In this document: piece by piece, positions 22,627-31,694 of the stretch
Layout of the letters: each line of letters starts with the position of its first letter
Numbering within the stretch: position 1 is the stretch's first letter
Source of the DNA: Rhodocyclaceae bacterium
GTDB lineage: Bacteria > Pseudomonadota > Gammaproteobacteria > Burkholderiales > Rhodocyclaceae
Length of the DNA stretch: 35,204 nucleotides
NCBI GenBank assembly: GCA_020445665.1
Contig: JAGRGD010000332.1
Span: 1 to 35,204 of the forward strand
Direction: 5' to 3'
Translations under genes and position numbers: made by a program
Notes under the pieces: generated by a model
What the model saw: only the letters and a program-made list of their open reading frames with translations
Database searches by the model: none
What the model was told of the DNA's origin: nothing

Positions 22627-23117
22627 TCGACCTGCCCGTCGCGCCGCTGAGTGCGGCCGCCTTCGCCCCCTTCGGCGAGGTCATCGAGGCCGGCCCGGCG
22701 GCCGAGCGGCGGATCATCAATGGCGGCAACACGGAGCGCTTCCATGATCTCGCCCGGCTCGATCCGGGGGCAGACGGTCGCGCCATCGTCAGCATCTTCC
22801 GCGGCCAGCCCCGGGCGCTGCCCTTCGTGATGACGATGATGGAACATCACCCGCTTGGCTCGCAGGCCTTCATGCCGCTGTCGGCACGGCCCTATCTGGT
22901 CGCGGTCGCGCCGCCGGGCGAGCGGGTGCGCGCCGCGTCGATCCGCGTCTTTCTCGCCCAGCCGCACCAGGGGGTGAACTACGCGGCCGGCTCCTGGCAC
23001 CACCCGCTGCTGGCGCTCGAGGCGGTCAGCGACTTCCTGGTGATCGATCGGGCCGGTCCGGGCGACAACTGCGTCGAGCAGGGCCTGGACATGCCAGCCC
23101 GCATCGTGCTGACCTGA
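22623..23117 (+). CDS. allA: Ureidoglycolate lyase
   Basis: This encodes 164 residues. It converts ureidoglycolate to glyoxylate and urea, the step after allantoicase. Family features are [14 protein letters not shown] near the N terminus, [13 protein letters not shown], a cupin core with [15 protein letters not shown], and [14 protein letters not shown], with histidines that would bind metal. The start overlaps the allantoicase stop by 4 bp, supporting coupled expression and pathway partnership. The downstream neighbour ruvA is convergent, only 19 bases away. Identification is firm from motifs, length and neighbour. Confidence 0.95.
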   Translation: MIDLPVAPLSAAAFAPFGEVIEAGPAAERRIINGGNTERFHDLARLDPGADGRAIVSIFRGQPRALPFVMTMMEHHPLGSQAFMPLSARPYLVAVAPPGERVRAASIRVFLAQPHQGVNYAAGSWHHPLLALEAVSDFLVIDRAGPGDNCVEQGLDMPARIVLT

Positions 23118-23136
23118 AGGTTCGCCGCGGGTGCCC

Positions 23137-23739
23137 TCAGCCCTTGGACAGCTTCTTCAGCGCCTGGCGGATGCCGTCGGATACGCTGCAGTCGTCGGCT
23201 AGCCCCTTCATCGCGGCCAGCGCTTCCTTCTCGCTGTAGCCCAGGGCTACCAGCGCGTGGAGGATGTCGCTGCGCGGCGTGCTGGCGTCTCCGCCGCTGG
23301 CAGATGGGGCCACGCCCGCCGGCTGGCCGGGCAGGGCCTTGCCGAGACGGTCGCGCAATTCGAGCAGGAGCCGCTCGGCCGTCTTCTTGCCGATGCCCGG
23401 TATCTTCACCAGCCGACCGGACTCCTGCAGCGTCACCGCCTGGGAGAGTTCGCCCACCGACAGTCCCGAGAGCACTGCCAAGGCGGTGCGTGCGCCGATG
23501 CCCGACACCTTCAGCAGCTGGCGGAATGTGGCCCGCTCCTCATCGGTGGCGAAGCCGTACAGGAAGTGTCCGTCCTCGCGCACCGCGAAGTGGGTGAACA
23601 GGGTCACCGCCTGGCCCGTCGCAGGCAGGCCGTAGTAGGTGCTCATCGGCACGTCGATCTCATAGCCCAAGCCCTGTACGTCCACCAGGATCTGCGGGGG
23701 GTTCTTCTCGGCCAGGCGGCCGCTGATGCGTCCAATCAT
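23137..23739 (-). CDS. ruvA: Holliday junction DNA helicase subunit RuvA
   Basis: This encodes 200 residues. RuvA tetramers bind Holliday junctions and load the RuvB motor. The start [20 protein letters not shown] and [14 protein letters not shown] form the OB-fold domain. [18 protein letters not shown] and [19 protein letters not shown] are the two helix-hairpin-helix motifs. The C-terminal [19 protein letters not shown] is domain III, which contacts RuvB. The protein is complete. The usual partners ruvC and ruvB are not beside it: upstream is a GST gene and downstream is convergent allA. The family call is certain; the separation from ruvCB is the odd point. Confidence 0.96.
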   Translation of the reverse strand: MIGRISGRLAEKNPPQILVDVQGLGYEIDVPMSTYYGLPATGQAVTLFTHFAVREDGHFLYGFATDEERATFRQLLKVSGIGARTALAVLSGLSVGELSQAVTLQESGRLVKIPGIGKKTAERLLLELRDRLGKALPGQPAGVAPSASGGDASTPRSDILHALVALGYSEKEALAAMKGLADDCSVSDGIRQALKKLSKG

Positions 23740-23786
23740 TCGGGTATCCCGCCGGTCCGCGTGGGCGGCCGGCATCGGTGTGAGGG

Positions 23787-24398
23787 TCAGTCGAAGTGGG
23801 CGGCGACGAACTCGGGCAGGGCTTCGGCCCTGCCACCGAGGGCGTCCAGGGCCGGATAGTCGCTGCGCTCGAGCATGTTCGGGAGCACGTAGTGGGCAAA
23901 GCGCCAGGCGACGGCCGCGGTGATGTCCGCCAGGGTCGGCAGGCCCTCGCCCTGCAGCCAGCCGTCCGGCGGGCAGATGGCCTCGAGGGCCTCGGCGGTG
24001 TCCCGCAGCTGACCGGTCAGGCGGGTGATCCACTCGCCCCAGCGCAGGGTCTCGGGCCGGACGCTGATCTCGTAGTAGAGCTGGACGGCCTTGTCAGCCA
24101 TCGCCAGGCCGAGGGCGGTGAGGCGCAGGCACTCGGTGCGGGCTTCCCCGTCGGCCGGGGTGATCCCGTGGCCGGGTCGCAGTGCCTCGAAATGCTGGAT
24201 GATGAGCCCGCTGTCCATCAGTTGCCGCCCGTCATCGAGCACCAGGGTCGGGGCGCGCACCAGCGGGTTGATGGCATGGAACTCGGAGTAGTCCCGGAAG
24301 ACGGACAGGGGCCGGTGGTCGAACGGAATCCCCAGCCGGGTCGCGACCACGTGGCAGCGCCGGACGTAGGGCGAATCGAGCATGCCGATCAGTTGCAA
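23787..24398 (-). CDS. Glutathione S-transferase family protein
   Basis: This encodes 203 residues. The thioredoxin-like N-terminal domain begins [20 protein letters not shown], where the serine in DSPYVRR is at the position that usually activates glutathione. It continues to [20 protein letters not shown] (about 48-67), which contains the cis-proline and the glutathione gamma-glutamyl site. The all-helical C-terminal domain follows, with [12 protein letters not shown]. It is cytoplasmic. Substrate cannot be inferred. It belongs to the long leftward cluster between the HAD phosphatase and ruvA. Confidence 0.88.
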   Translation of the reverse strand: MQLIGMLDSPYVRRCHVVATRLGIPFDHRPLSVFRDYSEFHAINPLVRAPTLVLDDGRQLMDSGLIIQHFEALRPGHGITPADGEARTECLRLTALGLAMADKAVQLYYEISVRPETLRWGEWITRLTGQLRDTAEALEAICPPDGWLQGEGLPTLADITAAVAWRFAHYVLPNMLERSDYPALDALGGRAEALPEFVAAHFD

Positions 24399-24438
24399 GG
24401 GAGCGTCTCCGGTGCGAGGGCGTCAGCGGGCAGTGTAA

Positions 24439-25137
24439 TCAGCGCCCGGGGGCCGGACCAGCCCCGTCGCCGGTGGGCGTCAGCCAGCGACGGACGGCGG
24501 CCAGATCGGGCTCGACCCGCACGCCGGCGGCCAGCACGTCGTCTGCCGGCTGCAGCAGGTCGGGCACCATCACGACCCGGGCACCGGCCGCCAGCGCGCC
24601 GCGCACGCCGGCGTTGGAGTCCTCGATCACGAGGCAGGCCGTGGTACGGGTCTCGAGCAGCGTCGCTGCGGCCTGGAAGATGTCCGGTGCGGGCTTGCCG
24701 CGGGGGACCTCGTCACCACCGACGACGCCGTCCATGCGTTTGAGCAGGCCGACCGCGTCGAGCTTGGGCAGCGCGCGGTTGCGGCGGGTCGAGGTGGCGA
24801 CGGCGCGGGGCAGATCGAGGCGGTCGAGCAGGTCGAGCAGCTCGAGCACGCCCGGCTTGAGGGGGATCGCGCCGGCGTGGATCGCCGCCTCGTAGCGGCG
24901 GCCGAACTCCTCGTGGTGCTCGGCCACCGGAAAATCCTCGCCGTAGGCGCCCTTGAGCAGGCGCTCGTGTTCGCGGGAGTTGAGGCCGATCATCTGCATC
25001 GCCACCTCGTGGCGCCACGGGATGCCCATGTCGTGGCAGACGTCGCGGCCGATCGCATAGGCGATGCGCTCCGAGTCGAGCAGCACCCCGTCCATGTCGA
25101 AGATCACGGCGCGGATGGCGCCCTCGTCGGCGCTCAT
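24439..25137 (-). CDS. HAD-superfamily hydrolase (beta-phosphoglucomutase-like)
   Basis: This encodes 232 residues. The HAD motif I is VIFDMDGVLLDSE, with the nucleophile and acid/base aspartates. Motif II lies in RAVATSTRRNRAL, the lysine of motif III in RGKPAPDIFQ, and motif IV in CLVIEDSNAGVRGALAAGA. The helical cap between motifs I and II is of the subclass I type seen in phosphoglycolate phosphatase and beta-phosphoglucomutase relatives. The ATG at 25137 overlaps the stop of the upstream prenyltransferase by 4 bp (ATGA), so translation is probably coupled. Substrate unknown; small phosphorylated metabolites are usual. Confidence 0.9.
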   Translation of the reverse strand: MSADEGAIRAVIFDMDGVLLDSERIAYAIGRDVCHDMGIPWRHEVAMQMIGLNSREHERLLKGAYGEDFPVAEHHEEFGRRYEAAIHAGAIPLKPGVLELLDLLDRLDLPRAVATSTRRNRALPKLDAVGLLKRMDGVVGGDEVPRGKPAPDIFQAAATLLETRTTACLVIEDSNAGVRGALAAGARVVMVPDLLQPADDVLAAGVRVEPDLAAVRRWLTPTGDGAGPAPGR

Positions 25138-26111
25138 CCGGTGAAGATCCCGGCCCGGCCGAAGGCCAGTGCGCCGGCCAGGATCAGGCCATGGGCGTGG
25201 GCGGCGAGGACGGTCTGGCGGATGGCCGGCCCGAGGCCGGCGGGCTCGGCTGCGTGGTGCAGCAGCTCGCGGCCGGCGCGGAAGGACAGCACCAGGGTCA
25301 TCGCGGCTGCCGCGCAGGCCTGGGGCAGGGCGCCGCGGCCCACCTGCAGGACCAGCCAGGCGTAGGCTACGATGGCCAGGATCAGGTAGCCCCAGCGGGC
25401 TGTCTCGACGCCCAGGCGCACCACCAGGGTGCGCTTGCCGACCGCCTCGTCGGCGGCCCGGTCCGGAAACTCGTTGATGTAGAGCAGGGCGGCGACCAGC
25501 AGCGCGAACGACAGCCCGGCAATCGCCGGCAGCGTAGCGAAGTGACCGCGCTGGACGTAGTCGCTGCCCACTACCACCAGCAGCCAGCCGAGGGCGATCG
25601 CGCCCTCGCCGAGTCCGCGGCACATCAGCTTGAGGGGCGGCGCCGAGTAGGCCCAGCCCACCGCCAGCCCGGCCATGCCGATGGCGATCAGGCCGGGGCC
25701 GCTCTGCCAGGCCAGCCACAGGCCGGCGGGGATCACCGACAGCAGCAGCAGCGCGCCGAAGCGGGCCATCTCGGGCTGGCCGATGACGCCGTTCTGGATG
25801 AAGCGGCTGCCGCCGGTGAACGGGAACAACCGGGCGGTGTTGATCGCGTCGCCGCCGTTCTCGGCATCGCAGGCGTCATTGACCACGTTGACCCCGGCAT
25901 GGGCCACCAGCGCGAAGACGATGGTCACCAGGGCCGTCAGCGGGTCAAAGCCGGCGCCGCCGCGCCAGGCCGCGGCCAGCCCGACCAGGCAGCCCACCAG
26001 CGTGATCGTCAGGAAGGCCGGTCGGGTGGCGGCGAAATAGCGCGCCGGTGCCGAGCCGAAACGCTCGGGCCTCGGCTCGCGTCCGGCGGCGAGGGTGCGG
26101 GCGTCGGTCAC
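25134..26111 (-). CDS. UbiA-superfamily prenyltransferase (MenA-like)
   Basis: This encodes 325 residues and is an integral membrane enzyme with about eight or nine helices. The first aspartate-rich motif is VNDACDAENGGD and the second lies in YINEFPDRAADEAVGKRTL; both bind Mg-diphosphate in this superfamily. The protein resembles the 1,4-dihydroxy-2-naphthoate prenyltransferase branch more than the 4-hydroxybenzoate enzyme, but I would not assign a substrate. The start is GTG at 26111, forming a GTGA overlap with the rng stop; no ATG nearer the fold fits better. It is in the middle of the leftward cluster and coupled to both neighbours by 4-bp overlaps. Confidence 0.85.
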   Translation of the reverse strand: MTDARTLAAGREPRPERFGSAPARYFAATRPAFLTITLVGCLVGLAAAWRGGAGFDPLTALVTIVFALVAHAGVNVVNDACDAENGGDAINTARLFPFTGGSRFIQNGVIGQPEMARFGALLLLSVIPAGLWLAWQSGPGLIAIGMAGLAVGWAYSAPPLKLMCRGLGEGAIALGWLLVVVGSDYVQRGHFATLPAIAGLSFALLVAALLYINEFPDRAADEAVGKRTLVVRLGVETARWGYLILAIVAYAWLVLQVGRGALPQACAAAAMTLVLSFRAGRELLHHAAEPAGLGPAIRQTVLAAHAHGLILAGALAFGRAGIFTG

Positions 26112-27562
26112 AGCAGCACGATGTCGTATTGTTCCTGGGTGTAGCTGGCTTCGGGGTGCAGCGACACGGTCCGGTCGATGAAGTCGGAGAGCATCGCCAG
26201 CGCCTGGGACTCCTCGTCGAGGAACAGGTCGATCACGTCGGGCGCGGCCAGCACGCGGTATTCCCGGGCGTTGAACTGGCGGGCCTCGCGCAGTAGCTCG
26301 CGCAGGATCTCGTAGCACACGGTGCGGGCGGTCTTGACCTCGCCGCGGCCCTCGCAGGTGGGGCAGGCCTCGCACAGCAGGTGGGCGAGGGACTCCCGGG
26401 TGCGCTTGCGGGTCATCTCCACCAGCCCCAGCTGGGTGAAGCCCGAGACGCTCATCTTGGTGTGGTCCTTCGACAGCGCCCGCTTGAACTCCTCGAGCAC
26501 GGAATCCCGGTGCTCCTGGCTTTCCATGTCGATGAAGTCGATGATGATGATGCCGCCCAGATTGCGCAGGCGCAGCTGCCGGGCGATGGCCTGGGCGGCC
26601 TCCAGGTTGGTCTTGAAGATGGTGTCGTCGAAGTTGCGGGCGCCGACGAAGCCGCCGGTGTTCACGTCGATGGTGGTCATGGCCTCGGTCTGGTCCATGA
26701 TCAGGTAGCCGCCGCTTTTCAGGTCCACCCGCCGGGCGAGTGCCTTCTCGATCTCTTCCTCGACCCCATGCAGGTCGAAGAGCGGCCGCTCGCCGGTGTA
26801 GTGGTCGAGCAGCGGTAGCACCCGCGGCATGTATTCGTTGGCGAAGGCCTTGAGCTTCTGGTAGTTCTCGCGGGAATCGAGCAGGATGCGCGCCGTCTCG
26901 GCGCTGACCAGATCGCGCAGCACCCGCTGGCCCAGGTTGAGATCCTCGTAGAGCAGGGACGGCGGGTTGGCGCCGGCGGCCTTCGCTCGGATCTCGCTCC
27001 ACAGCTTGCGCAGGTAGGCGATGTCGGTGGCGAGCTCGTCGTCGGAGGCGCTCTCGGCCATGGTCCGGACGATGAAGCCGCCGGGCTCCTCGTCCGGCAC
27101 CAGCCGGGTCAGCCGCTCCCGCAGCGATTCGCGGTCGGCCTCGTCCTCGATCCGCTGGGAAATGCCGATGTGCTTGTCCTGGGGCAGGTAAACCAGCAGC
27201 CGGCCGGCGATGCTGATCTGGGTGGACAGGCGGGCGCCCTTGGTGCCGAGGGGATCCTTGAGCACCTGCACCGTGATCTTCTGCCCCTCGGAGAGAATGC
27301 GCTCGATCGGCTTCGGGGCGTCGCCGTTGTTGCGCTCGCTCCAGATGTCGGCCACGTGCAGGAAGGCGGTGCGCTCGAGGCCGATGTCGATGAAGGCCGA
27401 CTGCATGCCGGGCAGAACGCGCACCACGCGCCCCAGGTAGATGTTGCCGACGATGCCGCGGCTGGCGGTACGCTCCACGTGCAGTTCCTGCACGACGCCG
27501 TTCTGCATCAGCGCGACCCGCGTCTCCTGCGGGGTGAAATTGACGAGAAATTCTTCTGGCAT
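26108..27562 (-). CDS. rng: Ribonuclease G
   Basis: This encodes 484 residues, the length of RNase G and much shorter than RNase E. EEFLVNFTPQETRVALMQNG is the typical N terminus, followed by an S1 domain (about 35-120, IYLGRVVRVLPGMQSAFIDI). The catalytic aspartates are in TTIDVNTGGFVG and IIIDFIDM. CEACPTCEGRG supplies the cysteine pair of the Zn-link used for dimerisation. The enzyme matures the 5' end of 16S rRNA and degrades some mRNAs. It lies between maf and the prenyltransferase; the maf-rng pairing is common in proteobacteria. Confidence 0.96.
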   Translation of the reverse strand: MPEEFLVNFTPQETRVALMQNGVVQELHVERTASRGIVGNIYLGRVVRVLPGMQSAFIDIGLERTAFLHVADIWSERNNGDAPKPIERILSEGQKITVQVLKDPLGTKGARLSTQISIAGRLLVYLPQDKHIGISQRIEDEADRESLRERLTRLVPDEEPGGFIVRTMAESASDDELATDIAYLRKLWSEIRAKAAGANPPSLLYEDLNLGQRVLRDLVSAETARILLDSRENYQKLKAFANEYMPRVLPLLDHYTGERPLFDLHGVEEEIEKALARRVDLKSGGYLIMDQTEAMTTIDVNTGGFVGARNFDDTIFKTNLEAAQAIARQLRLRNLGGIIIIDFIDMESQEHRDSVLEEFKRALSKDHTKMSVSGFTQLGLVEMTRKRTRESLAHLLCEACPTCEGRGEVKTARTVCYEILRELLREARQFNAREYRVLAAPDVIDLFLDEESQALAMLSDFIDRTVSLHPEASYTQEQYDIVLL

Positions 27563-27655
27563 GGTTGAGGCGGTAATGGGAGATGGGGAAGCCGCGTTGT
27601 CGCGACTTGCCGATCGCTCATCGGGGTCCGGCGGACCCGGTTGCCAGGGGTGGAT

Positions 27656-28270
27656 TCAGAGGGGGTAGTCGAACTCCTTCAACAGCTCTGCGGTTTCGAA
27701 AAGCGGCAGCCCCATGATGCCACTGTAGCTGCCCTTGATCTCCTTCACGAACATCGCGGCACGTCCCTGAATGCCGTAGGCACCGGCCTTGTCGAGGGGT
27801 TCCCCGGATGCGACGTAGCGCCGGATCTCGTCTTCTTCCAGGGTGCGGAAGTGCACCTCGCTGATGTTCACCCGGTAGCGGGTGTGCTCGCCGTCACTCA
27901 CCGCCACGGCGGTCAACACCCGGTGGCTGCGTCCGGCGAGGCCGGCGAGGATCTGGCTGGCATCGATGGCGTCCTTCGGCTTGCCGACGATGCGGCCGTC
28001 CACCTCGAGGGTGGTGTCCGCCGACAACACGGGCCGGCGGCTCAGCTGGCGCCAGCCCAGGCGGCGTACGCCGCTCTCGGCCTTGGTCAGCGCTACCCGG
28101 GTCACGTAGCGCTCCGCATCCTCGTCGCCCAGCGGCGTCTCGTCCACATCGGCGTCCTCGCCGCGCTCGCCGCTGCGGAAGGTCAGCAGGTCGAAGTGGA
28201 CGCCGATCTGGTGCAGCAACTCGCGGCGGCGGGGGCTGCGCGATGCGAGATAGATGCGCGGAGGGATCAT
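27656..28270 (-). CDS. maf: Maf family nucleotide pyrophosphatase (YhdE-like)
   Basis: This encodes 204 residues. IYLASRSPRRRELLHQIG is the N-terminal Maf signature and VLSADTTLEVDGRIVGKP holds the catalytic acidic residue. AYGIQGRAAMFVKEIKGSYS and GIMGLPLFE complete the site. Maf proteins hydrolyse dTTP/UTP or modified pyrimidine triphosphates, probably as a house-cleaning function. Motif spacing favours the YhdE subgroup. It lies between rlmH and rng, 93 bases before rng. Confidence 0.93.
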   Translation of the reverse strand: MIPPRIYLASRSPRRRELLHQIGVHFDLLTFRSGERGEDADVDETPLGDEDAERYVTRVALTKAESGVRRLGWRQLSRRPVLSADTTLEVDGRIVGKPKDAIDASQILAGLAGRSHRVLTAVAVSDGEHTRYRVNISEVHFRTLEEDEIRRYVASGEPLDKAGAYGIQGRAAMFVKEIKGSYSGIMGLPLFETAELLKEFDYPL

Positions 28271-28350
28271 GGTCGCGATGCGTGGTGGGCAGGCAGGCCT
28301 GCAATACTCCCCACTATAGCGCCATCCGGCCCCTTGGCGCGGCCGGCCGA

Positions 28351-28821
28351 TCATTCCCGGTGGTAGGGGTGGTTGCGCAGCACGCTCCAGGCCCGGTAGA
28401 GCGCCTCGGCAAGCAGCGGGCGGACCAGGGCGTGGGGCAGGGTCAGGCTGGAGAGGCGCAGGGATTCGTCGGCGCTGTCCTTCAGCGTCGGGTCGAGGCC
28501 GTCCGGTCCGCCGATCAGCAGCGCCACGTCGTTGCCGCCGTCCATCCAGCGGGTCATCCGCTCGGCCAGAGCGTGGGTGGTGAGGTCGCGGCCGCGCTCG
28601 TCGAGGATCACCCGGTGGCATCTTTGCGGCAGAGCCGCCTCGATGCGCTGGGCCTCGGCCGCCATCATGGCCGGCACCGTCTTGCCGGTGGTGCGGGGCT
28701 CGGCCTTGACCTCGACCAGCTCCAGCGGCAGCTCGCGGGGCATGCGCCGGGCGAACTCGTCGAAGCCGTCGGCGACCCAGCGCGGCATGCGCGTGCCGAC
28801 CGCGACGAGCAGCAGCTTCAT
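28351..28821 (-). CDS. rlmH: 23S rRNA (pseudouridine1915-N3)-methyltransferase
   Basis: This encodes 156 residues and is a SPOUT-class methyltransferase using S-adenosylmethionine. [16 protein letters not shown] is the typical N terminus. [14 protein letters not shown] forms part of the knotted cofactor pocket, and [20 protein letters not shown] with a C-terminal NHPYHRE is diagnostic for RlmH. It methylates the pseudouridine at 1915 in the helix 69 loop of 23S rRNA. It is next to rsfS, as in many bacteria. Confidence 0.97.
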   Translation of the reverse strand: MKLLLVAVGTRMPRWVADGFDEFARRMPRELPLELVEVKAEPRTTGKTVPAMMAAEAQRIEAALPQRCHRVILDERGRDLTTHALAERMTRWMDGGNDVALLIGGPDGLDPTLKDSADESLRLSSLTLPHALVRPLLAEALYRAWSVLRNHPYHRE

Positions 28822-28858
28822 TGGCGGCGGGCGCCGGCGGAGCGGCGCAGGGAGGGGG

Positions 28859-29224
28859 TCAATCGCCCGCCTGGGCGCTCGCGAGCTTGCGGCGGGATGC
28901 GGGCGTCGCCGACCACAATTCCTCGAGGTTGTAGTGGGCGCGGATGGCCGGCTGCATGACATGGACGACCACGTCGCCCAGGTCCACCAGCACCCATTCG
29001 CCGGTTTCCTCGCCTTCCACGCTGACCACCTGCCCGCCGGCCTCGCGGACCTTCTCCTGGACGTTGCGTGCCAGCGATCGGGTCTGCCGGTTGGAGTCAC
29101 CGCTGCAGATCACGATGCGATCGAACATGGCGGTGAGGCGGGTGGTGTTGATGACTTCGATGTCCTTGCCCTTGATCTCCTCGAGGGCGGCGACGACGAT
29201 CTTCTGCAGTTTGCGTGTGTCCAT
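28859..29224 (-). CDS. rsfS: Ribosomal silencing factor RsfS
   Basis: This encodes 121 residues. The ATG at 29224 ([19 protein letters not shown]) matches the family start; a longer frame upstream would run into nad[19 protein letters not shown], the [14 protein letters not shown] strand and the YNLEELW end are typical. RsfS binds ribosomal protein L14 and blocks subunit joining when nutrients are scarce. It follows nadD by four bases and precedes rlmH, the conserved order. Confidence 0.96.
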   Translation of the reverse strand: MDTRKLQKIVVAALEEIKGKDIEVINTTRLTAMFDRIVICSGDSNRQTRSLARNVQEKVREAGGQVVSVEGEETGEWVLVDLGDVVVHVMQPAIRAHYNLEELWSATPASRRKLASAQAGD

Positions 29225-29228
29225 TGTG

Positions 29229-29894
29229 TCAGTGGTAAAGCGAATGTTTCCCAATATAGTCGAGAACCGAATCCGGTAACAGGTAGCGGGCCGACAGGCC
29301 GGCACCGAGCAGTTCCCGGATGCGGGTGGCCGAAATGGCGAGGGGGGTCATGTCGAAGGGCAGAATGCGGCCTGACGGCGCAGCGGCCAGTTCGGCCGCG
29401 TCGCGGCCCAGCCGGGGCGAACACTCGGCATCCAGTTCGGGGTCGATGGCGGCGGGCCAGCGCCGTTCGTGGGGCGCGTGGCCGGGCCGGTTGGCGACCG
29501 CCACGTGGGCCAGCGCGAAGACCTCCCGCCAGCGGTGCCAGCTGGCCAGCCCGGCGAAGGCGTCGGCCCCCAGGATCAGCACCAGCGGCCGCGCCGGGCC
29601 CAGCTCGACGCGCAGGCGCTCCAGCGTTAGCACCGTGTAGCTGGCTCGCGGGCTGGCCACCTCGGCGGCGTCCACCTCGAGGCGCGGGTTGCCCGCGGAG
29701 GCCAGCCGGACCATCGCCAGGCGATGCTCGGGCGAGGATGTCGGTGCGCCCCGATGAGGCGGCTGCCCAGCCGGGATCAGGCGCACACGGCAGAGGCCGA
29801 GCGCCTCGGCCGCCTCCTCGGCGAGCCGCAGGTGGGCGTGGTGGATCGGGTCGAAGGTGCCGCCCAGCAGCCCCAGCGGGGCGCGTTCAGTCAT
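29229..29894 (-). CDS. nadD: Nicotinate-nucleotide adenylyltransferase
   Basis: This encodes 221 residues. GLLGGTFDPIHHAHLRLA is the nucleotidyltransferase GxFxPxHxGH-type motif, and SATRIRELLGAG is the second conserved site (ISxTxxR). LILGADAFAGLASWHRW supplies the substrate pocket. The enzyme joins nicotinate mononucleotide and ATP to form deamido-NAD in NAD synthesis. The start overlaps the end of the upstream membrane-protein gene by 8 bp. Confidence 0.96.
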   Translation of the reverse strand: MTERAPLGLLGGTFDPIHHAHLRLAEEAAEALGLCRVRLIPAGQPPHRGAPTSSPEHRLAMVRLASAGNPRLEVDAAEVASPRASYTVLTLERLRVELGPARPLVLILGADAFAGLASWHRWREVFALAHVAVANRPGHAPHERRWPAAIDPELDAECSPRLGRDAAELAAAPSGRILPFDMTPLAISATRIRELLGAGLSARYLLPDSVLDYIGKHSLYH

Positions 29895-30681
29895 CGGCCT
29901 CGACCGCAGCCGGTCGGGGCGACTGCTCGCCCGGTTCCCCGAAGATGTCGCGCACGTTGGGATAGAAGCTGGCGAAGACCACCGGCACCATGATCAGCGG
30001 CAGGGGCACCGAGGCCAGCGCCGCCAGGGTCGGCGAGATCATGCCGAGGATCGCGACCACCATGCCGGGCAGCACGCCGGCCACCAGGAACAGGCCGAGG
30101 GAATAGACGAAGAAGGCCTTCCAGTTCATCAGGCAGGCGAGCAGGCTGTAGATCATCGCCCGCGGTGCGGCGATGCCGTGCCAGGCGGCGAGCATCGGCG
30201 CGAACCAGTAGGCCATCATCACCGGCGCCGACACCACCGTGCCGACCAGCACCGCCAGCAGGAAGCCGTCGCTGCTGGCCAGGGCCTCGGCGGTCACCTC
30301 CTGGCCGGTCATCGCCGAGAGCAGCAGGCCGCCGTCGCCGAGCGCGGTCGAGAAGAGCGCCACGAGGCTGCCCACCAGGTAGATGCCGCCGATCGTGACC
30401 AGCGCCGGCAGGTGGGCCTTGAAGCCGGAGAAGAGCAGGTCCGGCCCCCCCCTCTCGCCGCGGGCGATGGCCCGGCCGCCGTTGAGCACGCCCATCGACA
30501 GGGCCGGCATCAGCAGCGTCGCGGCGGGCTGGCCCACCAGCGGCACGACGCTGATCAGGACGATCGACAGCAGGTAGCCGAATGACAGCATCGTCATCAG
30601 CGCCGGGTTCTTCTTCCACAGGCCGAAGCCTTCCTGGATCCAGGCCATGCCGCGGCTGGCGGGCAGTCTTTGCGCTTGCAT
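29887..30681 (-). CDS. BPSS1780-family membrane protein
   Basis: This encodes 264 residues. The N terminus RLPASRGMAWIQEGFGLWKK and NPALMTMLSFGYLL are typical of the BPSS1780 family, common in betaproteobacteria. Five or six hydrophobic helices follow, such as LVTIGGIYLVGSLVALF and FFVYSLGLFLVAGVLPGMVV. The function is not known. It lies between thrB and nadD and overlaps nadD by 8 bp. The family name is from recall of the sequence pattern. Confidence 0.8.
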   Translation of the reverse strand: MQAQRLPASRGMAWIQEGFGLWKKNPALMTMLSFGYLLSIVLISVVPLVGQPAATLLMPALSMGVLNGGRAIARGERGGPDLLFSGFKAHLPALVTIGGIYLVGSLVALFSTALGDGGLLLSAMTGQEVTAEALASSDGFLLAVLVGTVVSAPVMMAYWFAPMLAAWHGIAAPRAMIYSLLACLMNWKAFFVYSLGLFLVAGVLPGMVVAILGMISPTLAALASVPLPLIMVPVVFASFYPNVRDIFGEPGEQSPRPAAVEADD

Positions 30682-30716
30682 CGTGGGTCGGTGTTCTCGT
30701 TGCGTCGGCCGGCGGC

Positions 30717-31658
30717 TCAGGCCGGCAGGGGCGCCTGCGGTTCGCGCCTGAGGCGCAGCAGGTCGCGGTATTCGTCGGGATTCTTGACCAGCACCATCTC
30801 GCCGTCGCGGGGCAGGTGATAGTCGGCGGCGCGGGACAGCCAGAAGCGCAGCGCCGCGGTGCGCAGCATCGCCGGCCAGGCCTCGCGTTCCGCCTCGGTG
30901 AACGGGCGGTCGGCGGCGTAGGCACCCAGCAGCGCGTCGCGCCGCGCCGGCTCGAGCCGGCCGTCCGCGTCGCTGCACCAGTCGTTGACGGTGACCGCCA
31001 CGTCGAACAGCAGCGCGTCGTGGCCGGCGAAGTAGAAGTCGATGACGCCGCCGATGAAGTCGCCGTCCCACAGCACGTTGTCGCGGAACAGGTCGGCGTG
31101 GATCGCGCCCTGGGGCAGGCGGCTGTCGTCCCGCTCGCGCTCGGCGGCGATCTCGTCATCGAGCAGCTCGCGCTCGTCGGCCGGCAGGAAGCCGCGCACC
31201 GCGGCGGCGGTGGCGGCCCGCCAGGCGGCATTGCGCGGGTTGTCCTGGCGGCGTCCGTAGCCCTGGCCGGCCCGGTGCAGGCCCGCCAGCATCGCGCCGA
31301 CGCGGGCGCAGTGCTCCGGCGTGGGGTCCATCACCGACGCGCCGGAGAGGCGCGCCACCAGCACCGCCGGGCGGTCCGAGAGGCTGCCGAGGTAGTCGTT
31401 GTCGCGGTCGGCGATCGGCGCCGGCACCGGCAGGCCGTGGCGCGCCAGGTGCGCCATCAGGTGCAGGTAGTAGGGCAGCTCCGAGCGCTCCATCGTCTCG
31501 AACAGGGTCAGCACGTAGCGGCCCAGGGTCGTGGTGACGAAGAAGTTGCTGTTCTGCACGCCCGCCGAGATGCCCTTGAGCTCGACCAGCCGGCCGACCG
31601 CGTAGTTGGCGAGCCAGCCCTGCAGGGCCTCGGGCGTGACCGGGGTGAATACCGACAT
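30717..31658 (-). CDS. thrB: Homoserine kinase, APH-fold type
   Basis: This encodes 313 residues. It belongs to the aminoglycoside-phosphotransferase-like homoserine kinases of betaproteobacteria and pseudomonads, unlike the GHMP-type ThrB of E. coli. MSVFTPVTPEALQGWLANY is the usual start, then GISAGVQNSNFFVTTTLGRY forms the nucleotide loop. HADLFRDNVLWDG is the catalytic HxDxxxxN loop and GVIDFYFAGHD the metal-binding segment. The enzyme phosphorylates homoserine on the way to threonine. The neighbouring DUF2782 gene is a conserved companion in this lineage. Confidence 0.93.
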   Translation of the reverse strand: MSVFTPVTPEALQGWLANYAVGRLVELKGISAGVQNSNFFVTTTLGRYVLTLFETMERSELPYYLHLMAHLARHGLPVPAPIADRDNDYLGSLSDRPAVLVARLSGASVMDPTPEHCARVGAMLAGLHRAGQGYGRRQDNPRNAAWRAATAAAVRGFLPADERELLDDEIAAERERDDSRLPQGAIHADLFRDNVLWDGDFIGGVIDFYFAGHDALLFDVAVTVNDWCSDADGRLEPARRDALLGAYAADRPFTEAEREAWPAMLRTAALRFWLSRAADYHLPRDGEMVLVKNPDEYRDLLRLRREPQAPLPA

Positions 31659-31694
31659 GCGTTCCTCGCGCGGCCTGCGCCGCGCTCTTTCAGG

